From Chloroflexia bacterium (GTDB lineage: Bacteria > Chloroflexota > Chloroflexia > QHBQ01 > JADMIH01), in contig JAICKM010000263.1 of the NCBI GenBank assembly GCA_025927935.1, positions 1 through 8,733 on the forward strand: DNA of 8,733 bases, read 5' to 3'. The notes beneath the pieces were generated by a model that saw only the letters and a list, made by a program, of their open reading frames with translations, made no database searches and was not told the origin of the DNA. A program made the position numbers and the translations under genes. Numbering within the stretch: the stretch's first letter is position 1; the number at the start of each line of letters is the position of its first letter. This document shows, piece after piece, positions 1 through 6,358 of the stretch.

Positions 1-22
1 AGGGGACGAAATCGGGCCATTG

Positions 23-31
23 TGCTATACT
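23..31 (+). promoter_or_regulatory. possible extended -10 promoter for the HAD gene/operon
   Basis: The sequence TGCTATACT (TG at 23-24, TATACT at 26-31) matches an extended -10 element. A start of transcription would fall near position 38. No good -35 box is visible in the few bases to the left, which fits an extended -10 promoter but may also reflect the window edge. Transcription from here would leave almost no leader for an ATG at 45, which supports the ATG at 99 as the real start of the next gene. Confidence 0.4.
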
Positions 32-98
32 GAGGCCGGGTCCCATGCCTGGGGCCGCAGGGAGTTCAGGTCAGCTAAGGAGTGCGTGTTACGCAATT

Positions 99-812
99 AT
101 GGACAACAATCGACATTCGACAAAAACATCCGCCACGCCTTTCGGTTGTGTCTGGGATCTGGATGGCGTACTGGTCGACAGCGGAGTGGCCCACCGCGCG
201 GCCTGGACCGCGCTGGCCGAGGAACTAGGGTTCTCCTGGTCTGACGAGTTGCATACGCGCACCTTCGGTATGCGGAACCCGGACATCATCCGTATCGCCT
301 GGGGCGTCGAGGGGCCGGCGGATCAGGTCAACCAGTGGGGCGAGCACAAGGAAGAGCTATTTCGCGACCAGGCGCGCGGGCTGCGCGCCTTGCCCGGCGC
401 CGCCGAACTGGTGCGCGATCTGCACGCCCACGGCTGGCGCCAGGCCATCGGCTCCTCCGCGCCCGCGGCCAACGTGGCGCTGTTGCTCGAAGTGCTGAAC
501 CTGACGCGCTATTTCGACTCCGTCGTCTCCGGCGACGACATTACACGCGGTAAACCCGACCCGGAAGTCTTCCGTACGGGTTTCCAGCGGCTGGAGGTGC
601 CTCCGGCGCGCGGGGTGGTCATCGAAGATGCTGTGGCCGGCGTGCAGGCCGGGGTGGCGTCGGGCGCCTTCACCATCGGCGTCACCAACACGCGCGGGCG
701 GGCCGATCTGCAAGCGGCGGGCGCCCATCTGGTGGTGGACAGCCTGACCGAGTTGGATGCCGCGCGCCTGGAGGTGGCGATTGCGCGCTTCCGGGCCGGG
801 CGCGAAGGCTAG
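99..812 (+). CDS. HAD-superfamily hydrolase, beta-phosphoglucomutase/phosphatase-like
   Basis: A soluble 237-residue protein of the haloacid dehalogenase superfamily, subfamily I, with an alpha-helical C1 cap. All four HAD motifs are visible: DLD with the nucleophile Asp20 and acid/base Asp22, motif II Ser119 in IGSSAP, motif III Lys152 in GKPDPEVF, and motif IV Glu176-Asp177 in VVIEDAVAG. The cap (about residues 30-100) includes the FGMRNPDII stretch typical of beta-phosphoglucomutase-like members. The enzyme should hydrolyse or isomerise a phosphorylated small molecule with Mg2+, but the substrate cannot be read from sequence. The frame stays open to an ATG at 45. I chose 99 because the homology begins just after it, AAGGAG lies at 77-82 (a long 16-base spacing), and the predicted promoter sits too close to 45. 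It is followed after 12 bases by the GIY-YIG frame on the same strand, probably in one operon. Beta-phosphoglucomutase proper is possible but unproven. Confidence 0.88.
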   Translation: MDNNRHSTKTSATPFGCVWDLDGVLVDSGVAHRAAWTALAEELGFSWSDELHTRTFGMRNPDIIRIAWGVEGPADQVNQWGEHKEELFRDQARGLRALPGAAELVRDLHAHGWRQAIGSSAPAANVALLLEVLNLTRYFDSVVSGDDITRGKPDPEVFRTGFQRLEVPPARGVVIEDAVAGVQAGVASGAFTIGVTNTRGRADLQAAGAHLVVDSLTELDAARLEVAIARFRAGREG

Positions 813-824
813 CGCCCCGTTTCC

Positions 825-1712
825 GTGCCGGCCTACGTGTACCTCTTGCTCTGCGCCGACGGCACCTACTATACCGGTTGGACCACCGATGTGGCCCGCC
901 GCCTGGCAACCCACCAACGCGGTCAGGGCGCGCGCTATACACGGGCACGCCTACCTGTGACCCTCGCTTATTATGAAGAGCTGGCCGATGCCCGCGCGGC
1001 GCGGCAGCGCGAATACCGGCTGCGCCGGCAGAGTCATGCCGCGAAGCGGACCCTGGCCGGCGCCCACCCACCCCCGGCGGTGTTGCCGGGGCCCGCCCGC
1101 CCTGGTAAGAAGGAGGCCCGCATGAGCAAGTTAGTCGATCTGTCCGTCAGCGCCTATGTCGAGACTCTGGCGTCGAGTTCGCCCACGCCCGGCGGCGGTA
1201 GCGCCAGTGCCCTGTCCGCCGCCATGGGCGCCGCCATGGTTGCCATGGCCTGCAACCTGACGCTGGGTCGGGAAAAGTTCAAGGCAGTGGAAGCCGAGTT
1301 GCGCGAGGTGCTGGTCCAGGCAACTACGCTCCAGCGCAATTTGCTTGCCGCCGTGGACGACGATACGGTGGCCTATGACGCCGTGAGCGCGGCGTATAAG
1401 CTGCCTAAAGGCACGGACGAGGAGAAGCAGGCACGCACAGCGGCCATCCAGCAGGCGTTGCAGGGGGCCAGCGAGGTGCCGCTGCGTGTGGCGCGCGCCG
1501 CCGCCGAGGTGGCTCGGCTGGCGAAGGTGGCGCAGGCCAAGGCTAACCCCAATGTCGCCAGCGACGCCTATGTGGCGGAACTGCTGGCGCGGGCCGGGCG
1601 CGACGGCGCCGTCGCCAACGTCGAGATCAATCTGGGATCGATCACCGACAGCGCCTTCGCGGACCGTATGCGCGCGGCCGTCGGGCAATTGCGGGAGCCA
1701 AGCGATGGTTGA
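825..1712 (+). CDS. GIY-YIG nuclease domain protein, open in frame into fchA
   Basis: From a GTG at 825 the first 80 or so residues form a small GIY-YIG domain of the UPF0213/YhbQ type: VYL at 5-7, YTG at 16-18, Arg25/Arg26 of the first helix, and the metal-binding Glu63 in RQREYRLRR. Such proteins are normally 80-100 residues and stand alone; their cellular role is poorly defined. Here no stop follows the domain. A Pro/Ala/Gly-rich stretch (about residues 80-99) leads straight into Met1 of FchA at 1122, giving a 295-residue frame. Either this is a fusion, or the nuclease gene lost its stop by a one-base indel: the other two frames offer TAA at 1106-1108, or TGA at 1123-1125 overlapping the fchA ATG, and the stretch 1060-1100 is rich in C and G runs. 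No convincing Shine-Dalgarno precedes 825 (GAAGG lies 16 bases away), so it may be translated by coupling to the HAD gene, which ends 12 bases earlier. Confidence 0.6.
   Translation: MPAYVYLLLCADGTYYTGWTTDVARRLATHQRGQGARYTRARLPVTLAYYEELADARAARQREYRLRRQSHAAKRTLAGAHPPPAVLPGPARPGKKEARMSKLVDLSVSAYVETLASSSPTPGGGSASALSAAMGAAMVAMACNLTLGREKFKAVEAELREVLVQATTLQRNLLAAVDDDTVAYDAVSAAYKLPKGTDEEKQARTAAIQQALQGASEVPLRVARAAAEVARLAKVAQAKANPNVASDAYVAELLARAGRDGAVANVEINLGSITDSAFADRMRAAVGQLREPSDG
1110..1116 (+). promoter_or_regulatory. strong ribosome binding site of fchA
   Basis: AAGGAGG lies 5 bases before the ATG at 1122, a near-ideal Shine-Dalgarno at ideal spacing. It sits inside the open frame that comes from the GIY-YIG domain. 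It argues that FchA is made as a separate protein from its own start, whether or not a fusion is also produced. Confidence 0.75.
1122..1712 (+). CDS. fchA: methenyl-tetrahydrofolate cyclohydrolase / cyclodeaminase family protein (FchA, FTCD_C)
   Basis: A 196-residue all-helical cytoplasmic protein of the FTCD_C family. Known members interconvert 5,10-methenyl-THF and 10-formyl-THF (FchA) or deaminate formimino-THF. Visible family marks are [10 protein letters not shown] at residues 21-30, the helix [19 protein letters not shown], the acidic DDDT at 79-82 with Asp86, NPNVASD at 142-148 and NVEINL at 166-171. The length of about 200 residues is normal for a single-domain member. The start is fixed by an excellent Shine-Dalgarno 5 bases upstream. 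The stop TGA (1710-1712) overlaps the next gene's ATG at 1705 by 8 bases, so the two are likely translationally coupled. Alongside an amine-type flavin oxidase, it probably channels C1 units through folate. Cyclohydrolase versus cyclodeaminase activity cannot be separated from sequence alone. Confidence 0.88.
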   Translation: MSKLVDLSVSAYVETLASSSPTPGGGSASALSAAMGAAMVAMACNLTLGREKFKAVEAELREVLVQATTLQRNLLAAVDDDTVAYDAVSAAYKLPKGTDEEKQARTAAIQQALQGASEVPLRVARAAAEVARLAKVAQAKANPNVASDAYVAELLARAGRDGAVANVEINLGSITDSAFADRMRAAVGQLREPSDG

Positions 1713-2871
1713 TACGATCATCATCGGCGGGGGCTGCCACGGCGCCAGCCTGGCCTACCACCTGGCGCTGCGCGGGGTGCGCGACGTGGCCCTGGTCGAG
1801 CGGCGCGGCCTGGCCGGGGGCAATACCGGCAAGTCGGGCGCCATCGTCCGCCAGCACTATTCCACGCCCGCCACGGCCCGCCTGGCCCATCGCGCCCTGC
1901 GCGTGTTCGAGAACTTCCGCGATATTGTCGGCGGCGACATTGACCCTGGCTTCCGGCGCACCGGCATGTTGGTGCTGGCGGGACCCCAGGACGCCGATGT
2001 GCTACGCGCCAACGTGGAGATGCAGCAAGGGCTGGACATCGGCACCGAGTTGATCGACCCGGCATCCGTGCGCGAGATCGAGCCGCGCCTGGCGCTAGAC
2101 CCCGGCGCCGCCGTCTGCTGGGAACCCGACGCGGGCTATGCTGACCCCGTGGCGACGACCGCCGCTTATGCTTACGCCGCCCAGCGCCTGGGCGCTACCC
2201 TGCACCTGGGCGTCACCGTGACGGCGATCCGCGTGGAGAACGGGCGCGTGCAGGGAGTGGAGACGGATCACGGCTTCATGCCTGCCGCGCGGGTGGCCGT
2301 GGTGGCGAACGCCTGGGGTCCGGCGCTGCTGGCCCCACTCGGCGTGGACGTGCCCATCGTGCCCAGCCGCCACCCCATTGTGCAGTTGCGGCAGCCCGCG
2401 GACTTCGGCGCGTCCCACCCGGTGGTCATCGACCTGACGCGCAAGATCTATCTGCGGCCCGACGGCGCCACCACCACCTGGGTCGGCTCGGTGGACGATG
2501 CCGACGCCGCGCAGCCCGCGCCGGTGGACGGCTATCACGAAGGCGTTACCCAGGATGAAGTGGCGACCTTCAGCCGCCGCGCCGCCACGCTGCTGCCCGC
2601 GCTCGGCCCGGCGATCCACAAAGGCGGCTGGGCTGGCCTCTACGACGTGACGCCCGACTGGCAGCCGGTGGTGGGCGCGGCGCCCGGCGTGGTGGGCCTC
2701 TACCTGTCCCTGGGCTTCAGCGGTCACGGCTTCAAACTCTGCCCGGTCTTCGGCGACCTGCTGGCCCAACTGATCACCACCGGCGAGTCGCCCGACCTCC
2801 ACCCCTACCGCCCCACCCGCTTCGCCGAAGGCGATCTCACGCAGGGCCTCTACGCGGGCGTAGTGGGATAA
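1705..2871 (+). CDS. FAD-dependent oxidoreductase, DAO family (sarcosine/dimethylglycine/amino-acid oxidase-like)
   Basis: A 388-residue flavoprotein of the D-amino-acid oxidase fold (DAO family, the SoxB/sarcosine oxidase/glycine oxidase group). The N-terminal Rossmann dinucleotide motif GGGCHGAS is at residues 8-15, with Glu32 at the end of strand beta-2 for the ribose. [16 protein letters not shown] (38-53) matches the second FAD-contact segment of SoxB-like enzymes. The C-terminal FAD segment is at 308-345 ([12 protein letters not shown], then LGFSGHGFK). Where monomeric sarcosine oxidase has its flavin-linking Cys, this protein shows Gly (GLYDVTPD), so a covalent link there is unlikely. 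No signal peptide or membrane segment is seen. It would oxidise a secondary amine or amino acid using FAD. The ATG at 1705 is preceded by GGGAG at 1693-1697 and overlaps the end of fchA. The exact substrate is open; an N-methylated amino acid is an attractive guess because of the folate enzyme beside it. Confidence 0.85.
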   Translation: MVDTIIIGGGCHGASLAYHLALRGVRDVALVERRGLAGGNTGKSGAIVRQHYSTPATARLAHRALRVFENFRDIVGGDIDPGFRRTGMLVLAGPQDADVLRANVEMQQGLDIGTELIDPASVREIEPRLALDPGAAVCWEPDAGYADPVATTAAYAYAAQRLGATLHLGVTVTAIRVENGRVQGVETDHGFMPAARVAVVANAWGPALLAPLGVDVPIVPSRHPIVQLRQPADFGASHPVVIDLTRKIYLRPDGATTTWVGSVDDADAAQPAPVDGYHEGVTQDEVATFSRRAATLLPALGPAIHKGGWAGLYDVTPDWQPVVGAAPGVVGLYLSLGFSGHGFKLCPVFGDLLAQLITTGESPDLHPYRPTRFAEGDLTQGLYAGVVG

Positions 2872-2907
2872 GCCGTCAGCCGTCAAGAAGCCCCCAGCCT
2901 GGAGTTG

Positions 2908-3063
2908 TCATGCTGAACGCAGTGAAGCATCTCGTCTTGTCCCCATATGAGACTCTTCGTTGCGCTCAGAGTGACGGGAGGGCGGACGAGACTCCGAGCG
3001 CAACGAAGAGTGACAGGGGAGCGGACTAGACGAGACTCTGCGCGCAGCGCAGAGTGCCACGGG
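2908..3063. repeat. cluster of short palindromic intergenic repeats (three units plus a partial)
   Basis: Three units begin with GAGACTC (2949, 2988, 3032) and end with AGAGTGAC-like sequence followed by a G run (2968-2978, 3007-3019, 3051-3063). Each is bounded by short inverted ACTC/GAGT ends. The core of unit 1 (CTCTTCGTTGCGCTC, 2953-2967) is exactly the reverse complement of the core of unit 2 (2996-3010). Unit 3 is a perfect 9-bp hairpin, ACTCTGCGC at 3035-3043 and GCGCAGAGT at 3047-3055. A related, diverged copy begins at 2908 (GTCATGCTGAACGCAGTGAA). The look is that of a dispersed REP-like family. The minus-strand open frame across it is a product of the repeats, not a gene. Confidence 0.7.
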
Positions 3064-3094
3064 CGACGCGGATGGTTCTGCTGACGGACAGGCC

Positions 3095-3149
3095 AATAAA
3101 AGCCGCCAGCTACCGGGTGGCAACTACAACTACCCGATAGCTGACGGCT
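3095..3149 (-). terminator. intrinsic terminator of the thiolase gene
   Basis: On the minus strand an 18-base arm (3149-3132), a 13-base loop and an 18-base arm (3118-3101) form a long stem, followed by TTTATT (3100-3095), with one more T ending the stem. The two positions that would be C-A mismatches on the plus strand become G-U wobbles on the minus strand, so the RNA folds fully only when read in the thiolase direction. It lies about 50 bases beyond the thiolase stop. On the plus strand only a weak GTTTG follows the hairpin, so it would at best be a poor terminator for the FAD oxidoreductase operon. Confidence 0.75.
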
Positions 3150-3165
3150 GTTTGCGCTCTACTGG

Positions 3166-3192
3166 TCACCGATCACCGACCACTGACCACTG
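3166..3192. repeat. short heptanucleotide tandem repeat
   Basis: Four head-to-tail seven-base units can be read: TCACCGA, TCACCGA, CCACTGA and the partial CCACTG. It lies between the thiolase stop and its terminator, so it would be in the 3' untranslated part of the thiolase mRNA. No function is evident. Confidence 0.6.
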
Positions 3193-3200
3193 CACGTGCG

Positions 3201-4394
3201 TTACAGCCGCTCGAAGACGGCGGCGATGCCCTGGCCGCCGCCGATGCAGAGGGCGGCGACGCCGAAGCGGCCCTGGCGGCGGCGCAACTCGTAGAGCAGG
3301 GTCAGCGCGAGGCGGGCGCCGCTGGCGCCCAGCGGGTGGCCCAGCGCGATGGCCCCGCCGTTGACGTTCACACGGTCGCGGTCCAGGCGCAGTTCCTTCT
3401 CCACGGCCAGGTACTGCGCGGCGAACGCCTCGTTCACCTCGACCAGGTCCATCTCGTCCAGGGTCAGGTCGGCGCGCTTCAGCGCGGCGCGGATGGCCGG
3501 CGCGGGACCGATGCCCATGATCTTCGGGTCCACCCCCACGACGGCCCAGGACACCAGCCGCCCGATGGGGCGCAGCCCGCGTGCCTCGGCAAACTGGCTG
3601 CTGCTGACCACCAGGGCCGCCGCCGCGTCGTTGATACCGCTGGCGTTGCCTGGAGTCACCGTGCCGCCTTCCTTGAAGCGCGCCTTGAGCCGCGCCAGGC
3701 TCTCCAGGCTGGAGTCGGGGCGGGGATGCTCGTCCTGCGTGACCTCGACAGCTTCGCCGCGCTTGCCGTGGCCCGGCGTCGCCACGATCTCCTCGGCCAG
3801 GCGGCCCTCGCGCATGGCGGCCAGCGCCATCTGCTGGCTGCGGAAGGCGAACTCGTCCTGGGCCTGGCGGCTGATCTCGTAGCGCTCGGCCAGGTTCTCC
3901 GCCGTCAGCGCCATGCTCAACCCGCTGTGGCTGTCGACCAGCGCGGCCCAGAGCGTATCCTGCAAGCGGCCATCCTGCCCCAGTTCCAGTCCCCAGCGCG
4001 CGCCGTAGAGGACGTGCGGCGCCTGGCTCAGGTTCTCCGTGCCCCCGGCCAGCGCGCATTGCGACTCGTCGAGCATGATACCCTGCGCCGCGGTGACGAT
4101 GGCTTGCAGGCCGCTGCCGCAGAGCCGGTTCACGGTCAGCGCCGCCACCTCGCGCGGGATCTCGCACTCCAGGCCGATATGGCGGGCAATATAGACGGCG
4201 TCGGTGCTGGTTTGCAGCACATTGCCGATCACGACGTTGTCGATGTCGTTCGGGCTGATCCGGGCGCGGGCAATGGCGGCCTTGCCCGCGTGGGCGCCGA
4301 GTTGTGTGGCCGTGACCTTGCGGAACGCGCCGCCGAACGTGCCCACCGGCGTCCGCGCGCCATCCAGAATCACAATCTCTTTCGTGAATGCCAT
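3201..4394 (-). CDS. thiolase family protein, acetyl-CoA C-acetyltransferase
   Basis: A 397-residue cytoplasmic enzyme of the biosynthetic/degradative thiolase family, of the usual length. The nucleophile Cys92 lies in NRLCGSGLQA, Asn321 in VNEAFA, His353 in GGAIALGHPLGASGAR, and the second catalytic Cys383 in CIGGGQGIA. The substrate-loop stretch TVTPGNASGINDAAAA (245-260) is also intact. It condenses two acetyl-CoA to acetoacetyl-CoA or runs in reverse. The overall pattern resembles AtoB/ThlA/PhaA more than long-chain FadA, but chain-length preference cannot be settled here. The ATG at 4394 is preceded by AGGAG (4405-4401) with a 6-base gap. It has its own predicted promoter upstream and a strong terminator downstream, so it is probably a single-gene unit, possibly with read-through from the gene pair upstream. 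No reductase or transferase partner is adjacent, so the pathway (fatty acid, PHB or mevalonate entry) is not told by context. Confidence 0.93.
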   Translation of the reverse strand: MAFTKEIVILDGARTPVGTFGGAFRKVTATQLGAHAGKAAIARARISPNDIDNVVIGNVLQTSTDAVYIARHIGLECEIPREVAALTVNRLCGSGLQAIVTAAQGIMLDESQCALAGGTENLSQAPHVLYGARWGLELGQDGRLQDTLWAALVDSHSGLSMALTAENLAERYEISRQAQDEFAFRSQQMALAAMREGRLAEEIVATPGHGKRGEAVEVTQDEHPRPDSSLESLARLKARFKEGGTVTPGNASGINDAAAALVVSSSQFAEARGLRPIGRLVSWAVVGVDPKIMGIGPAPAIRAALKRADLTLDEMDLVEVNEAFAAQYLAVEKELRLDRDRVNVNGGAIALGHPLGASGARLALTLLYELRRRQGRFGVAALCIGGGQGIAAVFERL

Positions 4395-4467
4395 GGGAGT
4401 CTCCTAATCGCGCCGCCCCAGGCGGCAAAGCGGCTACAGCGGATCGCCGATGATCGCGCTACCCTCC

Positions 4468-4476
4468 ATTATACCA
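4468..4476 (-). promoter_or_regulatory. predicted extended -10 promoter of the thiolase gene
   Basis: Read on the minus strand, TGGTATAAT (4476-4468) is a perfect TATAAT with the TG of an extended -10. Transcription would start near 4461 and give a leader of about 66 bases before the thiolase ATG. No TTGACA-like -35 is seen at the usual distance. Instead a small dyad, CCTACC (4480-4485) and GGTAGG (4495-4500), covers the -35 area and could be an operator or a chance hairpin. Confidence 0.55.
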
Positions 4477-4506
4477 TTACCTACCAGGGCTGGAGGTAGG
4501 ACGGTT

Positions 4507-6336
4507 TCACGGCGGATCGCGGGAAACGGTATTGTAGAGGGCGGTAACGCCGGACTCCAGCAGGATATCCACGCTGCCGGTGTACGTTTGTGCCCGTAGC
4601 TCGCCGGTAGGTGTGATGTAGGCAAACAGGGTGTCGCCCAGCGTCCAGGCGGCGGGCGGCTCCTGGTTCTCGGCCACAGTTTGTTGGTGCAGGATAAGGG
4701 CCGGGGCTGTCCGGCGGCCCGCCGGCTGCGGCAGGGGCACGCTGTGCACGATATAGTCGGTTTCTCGTGCGGCCAGGTCGATCTGTTGCGTGGTATAGAC
4801 GAGGCGGTCGCCGCGCACGCCGGCGCGCCAGATCATGGCGGCGGGGTTATCGGGCAGACTGAGCAGTTGGATCGTATTCCGGCCGTCCAGATAGCCGATG
4901 GTCGCCCCGCTGGCGTCCGGCTCCTGCCAGCCCAGGAGCAGGCCGCCGCCGGGCGCATTGGTGCTGAAGAAGCGCAATTCCGCTGCCGGGTTGGCGACGG
5001 TCCAATCGGCCAGGGGCCGCGCTACATGGGCCGGATCGAGCAGTTGCACCCGATGATGGACCCCCTCCAACCAGGTCAGCAAGATCTGCCCGGCCCGTGG
5101 CCCATCGGGAATAAAGAAGGCCCCCGTGGCGCGCAGGCCGCCGGTCGGCGTAGGATCGTTGTTGAGTGCTTCGTGGGTCACAACCAAGGTCTGGGTCGGT
5201 TCGCCATCCGTGTTCAGCAGGAAGACGGTTACAAAGTGCGCCATGTCACTCATCGGGCGATCCACGATGAATAAGACATAGCGGCCGTCGGGGCTTACCT
5301 CGTCGCGCTCCAGCCAGCCGGGGCGCGTATCCAGCAACCGCAAGTCGCCTGTGCGGGGATCGATTAAGTAGAGTTGGGTCTGGGCGGTGACGAAATCATA
5401 GCCGGTCAGATCCGCGGTGAGGATGTGGCGGCCATCCGGCGCGATATTGACGCCTAGGCCCCCCGCGCCAAAAGGCGTCGGCGGCACAAGGAGTTGGCCG
5501 TTGAAGGGTTGATAGGCCAGGATGGACGGATGGGGCAGGGTCAGCCCGCTAAGCAAGCCGGGGAAGCCGCTATTGGCATAATATAGCGAGGCCCAGACGC
5601 CAGACTCCGTGCACAGGTAGGCGTTGGAGCGGCCTAGATCGATGCTCAGGCGATAGCGCACCGGCCCGCCGTCGAGCGGCGCCACCACCAGGCGGCGCTC
5701 CGCCGTACCGCTGCCGGCGGGGATGTCGAAGAGCGCCTGGCGATTGGGGCAGGAGGCGCGCACCCGGCTCCGCGCATCGCTCGCTTGCAGGTAGCGCCAG
5801 CCCGCGGCGCCGTAGGCGTAGAGGCCGGGCGGGGCGGCGTTCGCACGCAGGGCGATGGTACCGCTCAACGTGGCGGCATAGACGGCCCGTTCGGCCTGGC
5901 TGGTCAGTTGGGGCGCGTCCTGGTAATGGGTGGCGATGTCGCGCAAGCGCCGGCCTGCCGCTAACGCGATGGGCCAGTCGCCGTCATGGATCGCGCCGGT
6001 CAGCACCTGATAGGTGCGATCCCGCTCGTCGCGCAGCGCCACCGCAGCCGCGGCCCGCCCGGCGGCATCGTTATAGCCGCCGGCCGCGGTGAACTCCCGC
6101 CCGGCGGCGTCCCAGTCCTGGCTGGCCGCGGCCCGGCTGCCGGCCTGGTAATGGGCCAGCCGGGTCTGCGGGTCCCACCACTGCACGGCCGCGAATATCG
6201 CCAGCACGAGGAGCAACCCCAAGCCCACGATCTGCTCGCGACGCCGGCTGGACCGCCGTCCCGCTTCTGGTTCCGGGTCCAGATCCTCAATCGCCGCAAA
6301 ATGGGGTTCCAATGCCGGTGGGGGCCGGGTACGCAT
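4507..6336 (-). CDS. membrane-anchored TPR-like/beta-propeller protein, paralogue 2 of a tandem pair
   Basis: An unrecognised 609-residue protein. It has a cytoplasmic tail (1-35) with IEDLDPEP at 16-23 and an Arg-rich stop (RRSSRRR), then one hydrophobic segment (about 36-53) ending in WW. Next is a helical TPR-like stretch (about 57-150, with HYQAGSRAAASQDWDAAG), and then a long beta-rich region with PD40/TolB-like turns such as IAPDGRHIL (298-306) and SPDGRYVLF (348-356). The only cysteines are Cys196 and Cys242, both matched in the neighbour. The positive-inside rule puts the large domain outside the membrane. It aligns along its whole length with the gene ending 22 bp upstream, including the conserved end GELRAQTYTGSVDILLESG, but carries an extra 8-residue tail. 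GGGGAGG lies 5 bases before the ATG. Predicted role: surface-exposed binding or scaffold protein; no catalytic motif is visible and I assign no function. Confidence 0.85.
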   Translation of the reverse strand: MRTRPPPALEPHFAAIEDLDPEPEAGRRSSRRREQIVGLGLLLVLAIFAAVQWWDPQTRLAHYQAGSRAAASQDWDAAGREFTAAGGYNDAAGRAAAAVALRDERDRTYQVLTGAIHDGDWPIALAAGRRLRDIATHYQDAPQLTSQAERAVYAATLSGTIALRANAAPPGLYAYGAAGWRYLQASDARSRVRASCPNRQALFDIPAGSGTAERRLVVAPLDGGPVRYRLSIDLGRSNAYLCTESGVWASLYYANSGFPGLLSGLTLPHPSILAYQPFNGQLLVPPTPFGAGGLGVNIAPDGRHILTADLTGYDFVTAQTQLYLIDPRTGDLRLLDTRPGWLERDEVSPDGRYVLFIVDRPMSDMAHFVTVFLLNTDGEPTQTLVVTHEALNNDPTPTGGLRATGAFFIPDGPRAGQILLTWLEGVHHRVQLLDPAHVARPLADWTVANPAAELRFFSTNAPGGGLLLGWQEPDASGATIGYLDGRNTIQLLSLPDNPAAMIWRAGVRGDRLVYTTQQIDLAARETDYIVHSVPLPQPAGRRTAPALILHQQTVAENQEPPAAWTLGDTLFAYITPTGELRAQTYTGSVDILLESGVTALYNTVSRDPP

Positions 6337-6358
6337 GGCTGCCTCCCCGATCTATACC

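Noticed and set aside
45..98. Upstream in-frame ATG extending the HAD protein by 18 residues
   Set aside because: The extra residues do not look like a domain, the predicted -10 lies only 14 bases before this ATG, and AAGGAG lies downstream of it.
2095..2886. Minus-strand frame of 263 codons opposite the FAD oxidoreductase
   Set aside because: It is a His/Gly/Arg-rich shadow with no recognisable motif; the plus-strand DAO gene explains the sequence.
2908..3123. Minus-strand open frame of 71 codons in the intergenic gap
   Set aside because: It is made of the palindromic repeat units. The Arg/Ser/Glu-rich peptide matches the kind of spurious product such repeats give, and there is no Shine-Dalgarno or domain.
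3166..4428. Long minus-strand frame of 420 codons over the thiolase
   Set aside because: It is an out-of-frame shadow of the thiolase, with an Arg/Gly/Pro-rich composition typical of GC-rich antisense or shifted frames. The thiolase frame carries all catalytic motifs.
3336..4499. Plus-strand frame of 387 codons opposite the thiolase
   Set aside because: Long antisense frames are expected in GC-rich genes. It shows no domain pattern, and the real gene on the other strand is certain.
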